Position numbers and translations under genes: made by a program | NCBI RefSeq assembly: GCF_004959855.1 | Contig: NZ_SPNT01000004.1 | Location: 186,001 to 250,000, forward strand | From: Nitratireductor sp. XY-223 | GTDB taxonomy: Bacteria > Pseudomonadota > Alphaproteobacteria > Rhizobiales > Rhizobiaceae | DNA length: 64,000 nt | Direction of reading: 5' to 3' | Notes under the pieces: model-generated | Seen by the model: the letters and a program-made list of their open reading frames with translations, nothing else | The model's database searches: none | Told to the model about the DNA's origin: nothing | Shown: positions 49,053-57,317 of the stretch, piece after piece | How positions within the stretch are numbered: the stretch's first letter is position 1 | Layout: each line of letters starts with the position of its first letter

Positions 49053-50033
49053 CTATCGCACAGCGGGGATCGAGTTATCGGCGACGTCCAACGCGGCCGC
49101 AGCAATCTCGCCATAGGCGGCGATGTGGTTCTCGCGGCGCATCGTCAGGATTCTTCGGCACAGTGTCGCCAATTCAGCGGGAATCTGGCCAAGTTCTCCC
49201 TGGCGGGTAACAAGCCAGATCGTTCTGGACAGCGATACGTGGGGGAACCGATGGATACTCAGGTCCTGCGGCTGGAGCTGGGACTCGAACAGGCACAGCG
49301 GTGTCATGATGGCCCAGCCCCGGCCGGCGCGGACCAGTTCGCCGATCGACCAGGAGCTGTCGAACTCCGCCCGGCGTGGAATGTCGATGCGCAGGCGGCG
49401 AAGATGCTGGTCGATCTTCGGGCCCATGACGGTATGGGTGTTGTAGCGCAGTAGCGGCAGCTCCTCAGACAGCTTCTCCAGGTCATCCGGCCCCTTTTCC
49501 ATCGTCGGCGGAGCAACGATCAGATGGGTTTCGGTTGCCAACGGGTGCCGCTCGAGACCGGACACGCCCTCCAGCGCGTCCGCGGTCATGACCACGTCGA
49601 CCTCCTGGTTCAAAAGGGCCTCGTTCTGGTCGAAGCTCAACCCGGTCCGCAGCGAGAACCGGTCTTGCCACATTCCGACGTGCGACCGTTCGAACAGTTC
49701 GGGAAGCAATGTGCCGGCGAGCGAGTTGATAACCGCAATGCGCAGGTCCGGAATACGGCTGCTGCCGAGCGCGCGGACCGTCCCCCAGGTTTCGTTTGCA
49801 ATACTGAGGAGGTGGTTGGCCCTTGCCTGCAGGACCAATCCCGCCGCGGTCAGCCTGAACGGCCGCACGCTGCGATCGAACAGGGCCGTGTCCAGCATGT
49901 TTTCGACCTGCTTGATCTGCTGCGAGATTGCGGCCTGCGAGATTCCGAGCTTGGCGGCCGCCCTGGACATGCTGCCGGTTTCGGAGGCCGCGATGAAGAT
50001 CTCCATAAAGCGTAAAGTGATCGGGTGTCTCAA
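49053..50033 (-). CDS. LysR family transcriptional regulator
   Basis: 326 residues if started at the TTG at 50033; an upstream TTG at 50090 would add 19 residues that LysR proteins usually lack. The HTH is FMEIFIAASETGSMSRAAAKLGISQAAISQQIKQVENMLDTALFDRS, followed by a LysR substrate domain (IPDLRIAVINSLAGTLLPELF.., VDVVMTADALEGVSGLERHPL). It diverges from the binding protein/ABC/dehydrogenase operon. A 17-base perfect palindrome at 50099-50115, containing a T-N11-A LysR box, lies between them, so it very likely controls that operon and itself. Confidence 0.9.
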   Translation of the reverse strand: MRHPITLRFMEIFIAASETGSMSRAAAKLGISQAAISQQIKQVENMLDTALFDRSVRPFRLTAAGLVLQARANHLLSIANETWGTVRALGSSRIPDLRIAVINSLAGTLLPELFERSHVGMWQDRFSLRTGLSFDQNEALLNQEVDVVMTADALEGVSGLERHPLATETHLIVAPPTMEKGPDDLEKLSEELPLLRYNTHTVMGPKIDQHLRRLRIDIPRRAEFDSSWSIGELVRAGRGWAIMTPLCLFESQLQPQDLSIHRFPHVSLSRTIWLVTRQGELGQIPAELATLCRRILTMRRENHIAAYGEIAAAALDVADNSIPAVR

Positions 50034-50098
50034 TGAAGCAATCCCGGTTTCGGCGTTGTCGGTTCGGCACCGATGCCTCGTGTGCTGCAATTACACAC

Positions 50099-50115
50099 TA
50101 TAAGTACATCTTATA
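50099..50115. promoter_or_regulatory. Predicted LysR operator (T-N11-A box in a perfect palindrome)
   Basis: TATAAG-TACAT-CTTATA is a perfect 17-base dyad containing TAAGTACATCTTA, the classic T-N11-A form. It lies 66 bases upstream of the preferred LysR start and ~140 bases upstream of the binding-protein gene it should control. Confidence 0.6.
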
Positions 50116-50255
50116 CTTTCATAAAGACCAGATTTCTCGACGGTCGCTATACTCTCTGCGTTTTGGGTTTAAGCGGTTGTCAGTCGGAACACTGGGCCTG
50201 GACACCAGACCGGCCTGTGGGCGCGAGTGTTTCGGCTGGCAACAGGGAGAACGGT

Positions 50256-51080
50256 ATGTCGAAATGGTTTGCAACAATCTGTACGGTGTTTCTTTGCCTC
50301 GTAGCGGGTGCGGGTGCATCTTTGGCAGACACCTACGAGGCCATCAAGAAACGGGGAAAGATCGTTGTTGGTGTGAAGGCGGATTACCGCCCTTGGGGAT
50401 ACCGTGATCCATCAGGGGAACTGGTGGGTCTTGAGATCGATATGGCCAAGGATCTGGCGGACACGCTGGCTGTGGATCTGGAACTGGTCCCGGTGGTCGG
50501 TTCCAATCGCATGGAGTTCCTCAACCAAGAGAAAATCGACATCATCATCGCCACAATGGGCGACAACATGAAACGGCGCAAAGTCGTCACCATGATCGAG
50601 CCCAATTATTATGCCGGCGGCACAAACATCATCGCCTCGAAAGCGGCCGGATTTGAGAACTGGACCGACCTGAAGAACCAGAAGATCTGCGGCATCCAGG
50701 GTGCTTATTACAATCGCCGCGTGCTGCAGCTCTACAAAATAGATCTCGTGGCCTTCAAGGGTGTGCCCGAGGCGGTCAATGCGCTGCAACAGGGCTCCTG
50801 TGTCGGTTTCGTCTATGACAACACCTGGATCGAAAAAACCCTTGCGGAAGGCGGCGAATGGGAAGCATACGAGATGCCCTTTGAAACCGAAGATCCCTCG
50901 GTCTGGGCCATCGGTGTGCGTCATGAGGATGCCGATTCGCCCTTTGGGCTCATGGTGAAGGGCAAGGTGGCCGACTGGCATCGCACCGGCTGGCTGCTCG
51001 AACACGAACAGAAATGGGGCATCAAGCGGAGCCCGTTTCTCGTGGAAATGAACGAAGCGCTGAAAACCCGCGCAAAGTAG
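50256..51080 (+). CDS. ABC transporter substrate-binding protein, polar amino acid type (family 3)
   Basis: 274 residues from ATG 50256, CAGGGAGA upstream. Signal peptide FATICTVFLCLVAGAGASLA, then a family-3 binding fold (AIKKRGKIVVGVKADYRPWGYRDPSGELVGLEIDMAKDLADTL.., GFVYDNTWIEKTLAEGGEWEAYEMPFETEDPSVWAIGVRHED). It is the first gene of the six-protein unit with two permeases, an ATPase and a two-domain demethylating enzyme. The ligand is therefore probably a small amine such as dimethylglycine, sarcosine or a betaine-derived compound. Confidence 0.9.
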   Translation: MSKWFATICTVFLCLVAGAGASLADTYEAIKKRGKIVVGVKADYRPWGYRDPSGELVGLEIDMAKDLADTLAVDLELVPVVGSNRMEFLNQEKIDIIIATMGDNMKRRKVVTMIEPNYYAGGTNIIASKAAGFENWTDLKNQKICGIQGAYYNRRVLQLYKIDLVAFKGVPEAVNALQQGSCVGFVYDNTWIEKTLAEGGEWEAYEMPFETEDPSVWAIGVRHEDADSPFGLMVKGKVADWHRTGWLLEHEQKWGIKRSPFLVEMNEALKTRAK

Positions 51081-51290
51081 CAGCGGTGCGTAGTTTGCAG
51101 GCGTTTGCAGGTTAAACAGATCGGGTGGGCGGTCAAAAAATTTCGCCCCCGGCCAACCGCCCGGTTCTGTGGACAGCGGGTCTCCCATCGACCCGTTGTC
51201 CTTAATTTCCGATTAGATCCGGGAGCAGCCACGACAAATCTGTCCGGATCCGCATGATGACAATTCCGGGCCGTCGTTTTGGGAGTGATC

Positions 51291-52037
51291 ATGGAGGCGA
51301 TCTGGTCTTGGTTCGAGTGGCTGTATGAGGCCCACGGCGTCAATCTCTCGATCTTCTACGATTCCCTCGATCGCGATCGGTTCTTCTTCGGGCTGCTGAC
51401 CACGATCAGGCTTTCGCTGATCTGTATTGTCGCCAGTGTCGTGATCGGAGTTGTCGGCGCGTGGCTGCAGACCTCGCGTTTCAAGTGGACCTCCAGGCTC
51501 GTTCAGGGATACATCCAGTTCTTCCGCAACACGCCGCCGCTCGTGCAACTGTATTTCTTCTTCTTCGCGATTGGTGGCGTGTTGCCCAAGGTGCCCGATG
51601 CCTCTGGCCACATGGTGCCGCCCATTGGCAATTTCACCTGGGCTGCCATATCGCTGTCGTTCTTCGCCGGTGCCTTCAATGTCGAGATTTTCCGCGCCGG
51701 CATCGAGGCGGTTCCGAAATCGACCAGTGAGGCGGCCGAAGCGCTCGGCTATACGCGCCTCCAGTCTTACATCTATATCATCCTGCCGCTGGCCTTCCGC
51801 GTGTGCCTTCCCTCCCTCAACAACAACCTTGTAAATCTCGTGAAGACCACGACGCTTGCCTATGTCATCGCGGTTCCGGAACTGCTGTACGTTTCCAGCC
51901 AGATATGGTCGGATCAGTTCAATGTCCGCGAAATGATGAATGTGCTGTTGTTCACCTATGTCGGCCTTGTGGCGGTGCTCGTGTTCATGATGCACCGCTG
52001 GGAAAAAACGCTGAAAATCCCGGGTTACGGCCGATGA
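51291..52037 (+). CDS. ABC transporter permease, polar amino acid type (HisM/GlnP-like), first
   Basis: 248 residues from ATG 51291. Five membrane segments, the GYIQFFRNTPPLVQLYFFFF segment and the EAA loop (IEAVPKSTSEAAEALGYTRLQSYIYIILPLA) place it in the HisMQ permease family. The stop overlaps the ATG of the second permease by four bases. Together they form the membrane channel fed by the binding protein upstream. Confidence 0.92.
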   Translation: MEAIWSWFEWLYEAHGVNLSIFYDSLDRDRFFFGLLTTIRLSLICIVASVVIGVVGAWLQTSRFKWTSRLVQGYIQFFRNTPPLVQLYFFFFAIGGVLPKVPDASGHMVPPIGNFTWAAISLSFFAGAFNVEIFRAGIEAVPKSTSEAAEALGYTRLQSYIYIILPLAFRVCLPSLNNNLVNLVKTTTLAYVIAVPELLYVSSQIWSDQFNVREMMNVLLFTYVGLVAVLVFMMHRWEKTLKIPGYGR

Positions 52038-52897
52038 GCGGCGCGCGGAAACACCGGTCTGTCGGCGGCACGGGCAATCTTGCTGTCCTGAAACCCTTCA
52101 GCCTGCACAATGCGGCGCCGTCCGCATGGCGGCTGCAGCCGGGGCACGGCTATATGCTCTTTGCAGCTCTGGTCCTGTTTGTGCTGGTCGGAGAGGTTCA
52201 GGCGGCACCGGCAAGGCCATCGATCATCGCCACCATGTGGAAGTGGACCCCTTTTCTTCTTCAGGGGTTTGCCTTCAACATCCTGATCAGTTTCGTATCG
52301 ATCATCATCGGCACCATGGCCGGTGCGGCGCTGGGACTCGGGCAGATTTCAGTTTCCCGACCGATACGCGCGGTCTCGTGGACGGTAACGCAGTTTTTCC
52401 GCAACGCCCCGTGGCTGGTGCTGCTCTTTTATTGCATCTTCCTGATCCCCTTCGAGTTCGAGCTTTTCGGCGTGACCATTCCGTTCCCCGCCTGGATCAA
52501 GGCGGTTATCGGTCTGTCGCTGCCGGTCATGGCGAATTTCTCTGAAATCGTGCGCGGCGCGGTCCAGTCCATTCCGGACGGCCAGTGGGAGGCGGCTGAA
52601 AGCCTTGCCTATACGCGCCGTCAGACGCTGTGGCTGATTGTTTTGCCGCAATGTATCAAGCGGATGCTGCCGCCCTGGATGAATCTTTATGCCGTTCTCA
52701 CCATGGCAACCCCGCTTGTGTCCATCGTTGGCGTAGGGGAAGGGATGACAACCACCGGAGAAATCCTGGCCGCCGAGAACCGCAGCGATCTTCTCATCCC
52801 GTTTTATATGTATCTGTTGTGCCTGTTTTTTATCTACTGCTACCCGATTGCGCGCTGGACCATCAGCCTGGAGCGCAAGTTTGCCGTCAAGATCTAG
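52034..52897 (+). CDS. ABC transporter permease, polar amino acid type, second
   Basis: 287 residues from the ATG overlapping the first permease stop. The EAA motif is SIPDGQWEAAESLAYTRRQTLWLIVLPQCIKRMLP and the membrane core is TQFFRNAPWLVLLFYCIFLIPFEFELFG. It is longer than its partner at the N-terminus (a ~45-residue hydrophilic lead). It should form a heterodimer with the first permease. The two share only family-level similarity, as expected for a hetero-permease. Confidence 0.9.
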   Translation: MSGARKHRSVGGTGNLAVLKPFSLHNAAPSAWRLQPGHGYMLFAALVLFVLVGEVQAAPARPSIIATMWKWTPFLLQGFAFNILISFVSIIIGTMAGAALGLGQISVSRPIRAVSWTVTQFFRNAPWLVLLFYCIFLIPFEFELFGVTIPFPAWIKAVIGLSLPVMANFSEIVRGAVQSIPDGQWEAAESLAYTRRQTLWLIVLPQCIKRMLPPWMNLYAVLTMATPLVSIVGVGEGMTTTGEILAAENRSDLLIPFYMYLLCLFFIYCYPIARWTISLERKFAVKI

Positions 52898-52910
52898 GGG
52901 AGATCCGATT

Positions 52911-53666
52911 ATGGCTGAGAGCGACTGGACTCCGGATCAGCCCATGGTCAGCGCGAAAGACGTTCACAAATCCTTCGGTGCCCTGGAGGTGCTCAAGGGC
53001 ATCTCGCTGGACGTCATGAAAGGTGAGTGCATCTGCATCATCGGGCCGTCCGGCTCCGGCAAGTCCACCTTCATTCGCTGCATCAACGCGCTCAACCCGA
53101 TCAATTCGGGCTCCATTCTTGTCGAAGGCCAGGAGGTGAACGACCCGCAGTTGGACAAGCTGGAACTGCGCAAGAAGGTTGGCATGGTCTTCCAGCAATA
53201 CAACCTGTTTCCGCACAAGACCGCGCTTCAGAACATCATGATGGCGCCGATCAAGGTGCTGAAAGAGGACCGGGACGAGGTGGAGCAGCGCGCCCGGCAC
53301 CTCGTCAAGAAGGTACGGCTTGACGGCAAGGAAGACAGCTATCCCGGCGAGCTTTCGGGCGGACAGCAGCAGCGCGTAGCGATAGCCCGGTCGCTGGCCA
53401 TGCGCCCGGATGTCATGCTGTTCGACGAGGTCACCGCCGCGCTCGATCCCGAAACCGTCAAGGAAGTTTTGTTGACGATCCGCGAACTCGCCGAAGAAGG
53501 CATGACCTGCATCCTGGTCACCCATGAAATGGGCTTTGCCCGCGAAGTCGCCAATCACGTCTATTTCACGGATCGCGGCGTTATCGTCGAACACGGCCCG
53601 CCGAAAACCTTCTTTACCGAAGCCGAGGATCCAAGGACGAGGGAGTTCCTCAGCCAGATTCTGTGA
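52911..53666 (+). CDS. ABC transporter ATP-binding protein, polar amino acid type (GlnQ/HisP-like)
   Basis: 251 residues from ATG 52911, AGGGGAG upstream. Walker A IIGPSGSGKSTFIRC, Q-loop VFQQYNLFPHKTALQNI, signature ELSGGQQQRVAIARSLA, Walker B VMLFDEVTAALDP and H-loop VTHEMG. The Walker B continues DEVTAALDP instead of the usual DEPTSALDP; the catalytic Asp and Glu are kept. It powers the upstream permeases. Confidence 0.93.
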   Translation: MAESDWTPDQPMVSAKDVHKSFGALEVLKGISLDVMKGECICIIGPSGSGKSTFIRCINALNPINSGSILVEGQEVNDPQLDKLELRKKVGMVFQQYNLFPHKTALQNIMMAPIKVLKEDRDEVEQRARHLVKKVRLDGKEDSYPGELSGGQQQRVAIARSLAMRPDVMLFDEVTAALDPETVKEVLLTIRELAEEGMTCILVTHEMGFAREVANHVYFTDRGVIVEHGPPKTFFTEAEDPRTREFLSQIL

Positions 53667-53706
53667 GGCCGGTTCAAGGCCCTACCTGAGCAGGAGGCAG
53701 ACAAAA

Positions 53707-56130
53707 ATGGAAAGCCACAGTCGCGTCGTGGTTATCGGCGGCGGCGTTGTCGGATGCAGCGTCCTTTATCATCTGACAAAGGCGGGGTGGCGTGACGTCA
53801 TGCTGCTTGAACGCGATGTCCTGACTTGCGGTTCCACCTGGCACGCGGCAGGCGGTATGCACACGCTCAACCTCGATCCGAATATCGCTCGGCTTCAGAG
53901 CTACACGATCGATCTTTACAGGGAGATCGAGCAGTTTTCCGGCGAGGACTGCGGCATTCATCTGACCGGCGGCCTGATGCTTGCAGACAACGCCGAGCGC
54001 CTTGACTGGCTCAAAACGGCCCATGCACGAGGGCGCGGCCTCGAACTGAACACTCAAATCCTGTCCGCCGAGGAAGCGGCCGGTCTGTTTCCGATGATGG
54101 ATCCGGCGCATTTCGTTGGCGCACTGTTCAGTCCTCTCGAGGGGCATGTCGACCCGTCCGGCGTCACCCGCGCCTATGCCAAGGCTGCGCGTATCAACGG
54201 CGCGATCGTCCAGGAAAAGACAATGGTGAAGGACCTTGTGCAACGTACAGACGGCACTTGGGACGTCGTCACCGACAATGGAACGGTCCATGCCGAACAT
54301 GTCGTCAATGCCGGCGGTTTGTGGGCGCGCGAGGTGGGCCGGATGGTCGGCCTCGAACTGCCGGTCCTGGCCATGGAACACCACTACCTGATCACAGAGG
54401 ACATGCCGGAGGTCAGGGAGATCAACGCCGAAACGGGAAAGGAAGTCCTCCATGTGATCGATTTCGGCGGCGAAATCTATATGCGCCAGGAGCGCGGCGG
54501 CATGCTCATGGGCACTTACGAGAAGGCTGCGGTTCCGTGGGCGCCGAAGCAGACGCCCTGGGACTTTGCCGCAGAACTGCTTCCGCCGGATATCGACCGT
54601 CTGCTGCCGTCGCTCGAAATCGGGTTTTCGCATTTCCCGGCCTTCAACAAGGCGGGCATTCGGGAAATCATCAACGGGCCATTCACATTCGCACCGGACG
54701 GCAATCCACTCGTTGGGCCGGTTCAAGATTTGTCTAATTTCTGGTGCGCCTGCGGTGTCATGGCCGGTTTTTCGCAAGGTGGAGGCGTGGGTCTCGCGCT
54801 TTCCAACTGGATGGTTGAAAACGACCCGGGCTTTGACATCTGGGCCATGGATGTTGCCCGCTACGGGGATTTCGCGACGCTCGCGTTTACGAATGAAAAA
54901 GTCAGGGAAAACTATTCCAAACGATTCTCCATTGCATACCCGAATGAGCAACGCCCCGCTGCGCGACCCCTGCGAACGACACCGATCTACGACCGGCTCG
55001 ATGCGCACAACGCGGTTTGGGGCGCGGCCTACGGGCTGGAAACGGCCCAGTGGTTCCAGCAGCCGGGCAAGCCGCCGGTGGAAGACCTGACATTTGGACG
55101 TTCGAACGCCCACGACAGAATTGCGGATGAATGCGCAGCGGTACGAAACACAGCCGGCCTGATCGAAATATCCGCGTTTGCGAAATACGAGATTGCCGGA
55201 CGCGATGCGGAAACGTGGCTATCGTATATGCTGGCAAACCGGCTGCCGGCGGTCGGGCGGTTGACGCTGTCGCCGATGCTCAACCATCATGGCAAACTCA
55301 TCGGCGACTTCACTGTCGGTGCGCTTGACGAAAACCGCTATTGTGTCTTTGGAGCCGGTGTCGCAGAAAACTATCACATGCGCTGGTTCCGGGAACACCT
55401 GCCCGAGAAGGGAGTCGAACTCCGCGCGCTTGGCCTGGATTTGGTTGGCGTTTCTGTCGCGGGTCCAAATGCGCGGCGGATCCTGGAACATGTTGTTGAC
55501 GAGGATATCTCGCCCTCAAAATTCCGGTTTCTCGACCTTCGCCGCTGCGATATCGGCATGATTCCCGCACTCGTCGGGCGCATCAGTTTTACCGGAGACC
55601 TCGGGTTCGAGATCTGGGTCAAACCGGAATATCAAAGGGCATTGTTCGATCTGCTGATGAAAGCCGGTGCGGAGCATGGAATGCGGCTGGTCGGCACACG
55701 GGCGCTCAACGCTCTGCGCCTTGAAAAGAGCTTTGGGTCCTGGGCGACCGAATACCGGCCTGTCCATGGTCCGATTGAGGCCGGGCTCGGACGCTTTGTT
55801 TGTTTTGAAAAAGGCGATTTCATCGGACGTGCGGCCGCTGAAAGGGAACAACGCGGCAATGAACCGCGCAGACTCGCAACGTTTGCGGTCGATACGGCAG
55901 ATGCCGACGCGGCGGGGGATGAACCGATCAGGAGCAATGGGAAAATTGTCGGCGCGGTCACGTCCGGTGGCTATGCCCACTATTCGCAAACATCCGTCGC
56001 AATGGGTTACATCGAAGCCGAGGCCGCTGCAGCCGAAATGTTCGAGGTGGAGATTTTGGGCGACTGGCGCCCTGCGCGTCTCTTGCACAAGCCTCTGTTC
56101 GATCCCGAGGGCAGCCGCATGCGCGGCTGA
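53707..56130 (+). CDS. FAD-dependent dimethylglycine/sarcosine dehydrogenase-like protein with GcvT domain
   Basis: 807 residues from ATG 53707. The N-terminal ~390 residues are a DAO-type FAD domain (VVVIGGGVVGCSVLYHLTKAGWRDVMLLERD, and the CGSTWHAAGG loop near the flavin). Residues ~420-807 are a GcvT-like folate-binding aminomethyltransferase domain (GLIEISAFAKYEIAGRDAETWLSYMLANRLPAVG.., VGRISFTGDLGFEIWVKPEYQ). This two-domain layout is that of dimethylglycine and sarcosine dehydrogenases, which oxidise N-methyl groups and hand the C1 unit to tetrahydrofolate. It is the last gene of the ABC operon, 40 bases after the ATPase, giving import and demethylation in one unit. Confidence 0.88.
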   Translation: MESHSRVVVIGGGVVGCSVLYHLTKAGWRDVMLLERDVLTCGSTWHAAGGMHTLNLDPNIARLQSYTIDLYREIEQFSGEDCGIHLTGGLMLADNAERLDWLKTAHARGRGLELNTQILSAEEAAGLFPMMDPAHFVGALFSPLEGHVDPSGVTRAYAKAARINGAIVQEKTMVKDLVQRTDGTWDVVTDNGTVHAEHVVNAGGLWAREVGRMVGLELPVLAMEHHYLITEDMPEVREINAETGKEVLHVIDFGGEIYMRQERGGMLMGTYEKAAVPWAPKQTPWDFAAELLPPDIDRLLPSLEIGFSHFPAFNKAGIREIINGPFTFAPDGNPLVGPVQDLSNFWCACGVMAGFSQGGGVGLALSNWMVENDPGFDIWAMDVARYGDFATLAFTNEKVRENYSKRFSIAYPNEQRPAARPLRTTPIYDRLDAHNAVWGAAYGLETAQWFQQPGKPPVEDLTFGRSNAHDRIADECAAVRNTAGLIEISAFAKYEIAGRDAETWLSYMLANRLPAVGRLTLSPMLNHHGKLIGDFTVGALDENRYCVFGAGVAENYHMRWFREHLPEKGVELRALGLDLVGVSVAGPNARRILEHVVDEDISPSKFRFLDLRRCDIGMIPALVGRISFTGDLGFEIWVKPEYQRALFDLLMKAGAEHGMRLVGTRALNALRLEKSFGSWATEYRPVHGPIEAGLGRFVCFEKGDFIGRAAAEREQRGNEPRRLATFAVDTADADAAGDEPIRSNGKIVGAVTSGGYAHYSQTSVAMGYIEAEAAAAEMFEVEILGDWRPARLLHKPLFDPEGSRMRG

Positions 56131-56153
56131 AAGGCGCAGTCGCCGCCGCACTC

Positions 56154-56651
56154 TCAATCAGCCTCCGGTACAGCCGTCGCGTCCGCCCTGCACCTGCGGA
56201 ATTCGCCATAGGTGCGCACCAGCGATACGGCGAGTCTTTCGAGCGTCTGTTGCGAGATGTCGAGCTGGCCCTGCGTGATCTTGTCGAGATCGTCGGCGAT
56301 GCGCGCGAGATCGTCGCGCACCGAGCGGATTTCGTCCTTCGTCTCTTTGTCGAGCAGCGATTGCGGATCGTGGAGCACGCCAGCGACCTGCTGCTCCAGG
56401 CGCTCGAACTCGGCATAGGCGCCGTCGATCTGGGCGAACAGGCGTTTCGCGTCCTCGTCGATCTCGTGCAGCACGCCGGTTTTGACCTCCGCCATGGTGT
56501 CGTCGACCAGTGCGCGGGTGGAGTTCACCAGGGTCAGTCCGGCGACCGTGGCGATAACCGCCAGTAGCAGCGTCGCGTTGAGGAGTGGCCGCAGGACGGT
56601 CCACGCCGCCGCGGCACCGCGCTTGAGGCGCTCTTGCCAGGTCCGGTTCAT
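56154..56651 (-). CDS. Single-pass membrane protein with coiled coil, unknown
   Basis: 165 residues. One transmembrane helix near residues 20-44 (VLRPLLNATLLLAVIATVAGLTL) is followed by a long acidic, heptad-rich stretch (MAEVKTGVLHEIDEDAKRLFAQIDGAYAEFERLEQQVAG.. SVRDDLARIADDLDKITQ) that should form a coiled coil outside or inside the cell. No family recognised. It starts three bases after the stop of the membrane protein upstream and is co-transcribed with it. Confidence 0.7.
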   Translation of the reverse strand: MNRTWQERLKRGAAAAWTVLRPLLNATLLLAVIATVAGLTLVNSTRALVDDTMAEVKTGVLHEIDEDAKRLFAQIDGAYAEFERLEQQVAGVLHDPQSLLDKETKDEIRSVRDDLARIADDLDKITQGQLDISQQTLERLAVSLVRTYGEFRRCRADATAVPEAD

Positions 56652-56654
56652 CGT

Positions 56655-57242
56655 TTAGCCCTCGACGGCCGCCGCCGGGCGGCAGTTTTCCGGCACGTTG
56701 CTGCCCGAGACCTTGAAGTCGTAGCAGGTCAGGAAACGCGGATGGTGGGCGCCGATCTCGTAGCCGGCAAGCGCGATGAGGCCGGTGATCGCGAAGACGC
56801 CGATGCGCAAACGCGGATGTGTCAGCCGGTCGATGTCGGGCACGGCGACCAGGATGAGAACATAGAGAAGATAGGGCAAGGTGACCGCGATAATCGCCAT
56901 GTTGAGGCCCCATACGAGCCAGTCGCCCTGCTCGGAGGTGGCGAGATCCGTTCCCTGAAGGGCGGTCATCACCATCAGGACGCTCGGCAGGATGAGCACG
57001 AAGCGGCCGCGCCAGGACATGAACTTGGGCAAGGCGTCGATCGGCGGCACGAAAAGGCTGGCAACGAGCGCCACGGTGGAGGCGACCCAGACATAAAACA
57101 GGTGTTCGAAGAACACTGTGCCGAAGACGCCGTACCAGAAGGCGATGCCGAAGACGCCGGTCGAAAGGACGATGGCCGAAAGGACGAAGGCGCGTGCCTC
57201 TTCCGGCCTGACTTTGGCCTGTGATCCGATTACTGCTTCCAT
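56655..57242 (-). CDS. Multi-pass membrane protein, unknown
   Basis: 195 residues with five hydrophobic segments (for example AFVLSAIVLSTGVFGIAFWYG, LFYVWVASTVALVASLFV, GLNMAIIAVTLPYLLYVLILVAV, IGVFAITGLIALAGYEIG) and a C-terminal cysteine-bearing tail (LTCYDFKVSGSNVPENCRPA). I recognise no family. It and the coiled-coil gene that follows form a two-gene unit. Confidence 0.7.
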   Translation of the reverse strand: MEAVIGSQAKVRPEEARAFVLSAIVLSTGVFGIAFWYGVFGTVFFEHLFYVWVASTVALVASLFVPPIDALPKFMSWRGRFVLILPSVLMVMTALQGTDLATSEQGDWLVWGLNMAIIAVTLPYLLYVLILVAVPDIDRLTHPRLRIGVFAITGLIALAGYEIGAHHPRFLTCYDFKVSGSNVPENCRPAAAVEG

Positions 57243-57317
57243 TTCATGACCCCTTTTTTGCGCGTTGCGCTTTGTCGGGAATCACAATGCCGGCCGGGCG
57301 GCGTTATCGGGAGTTAA

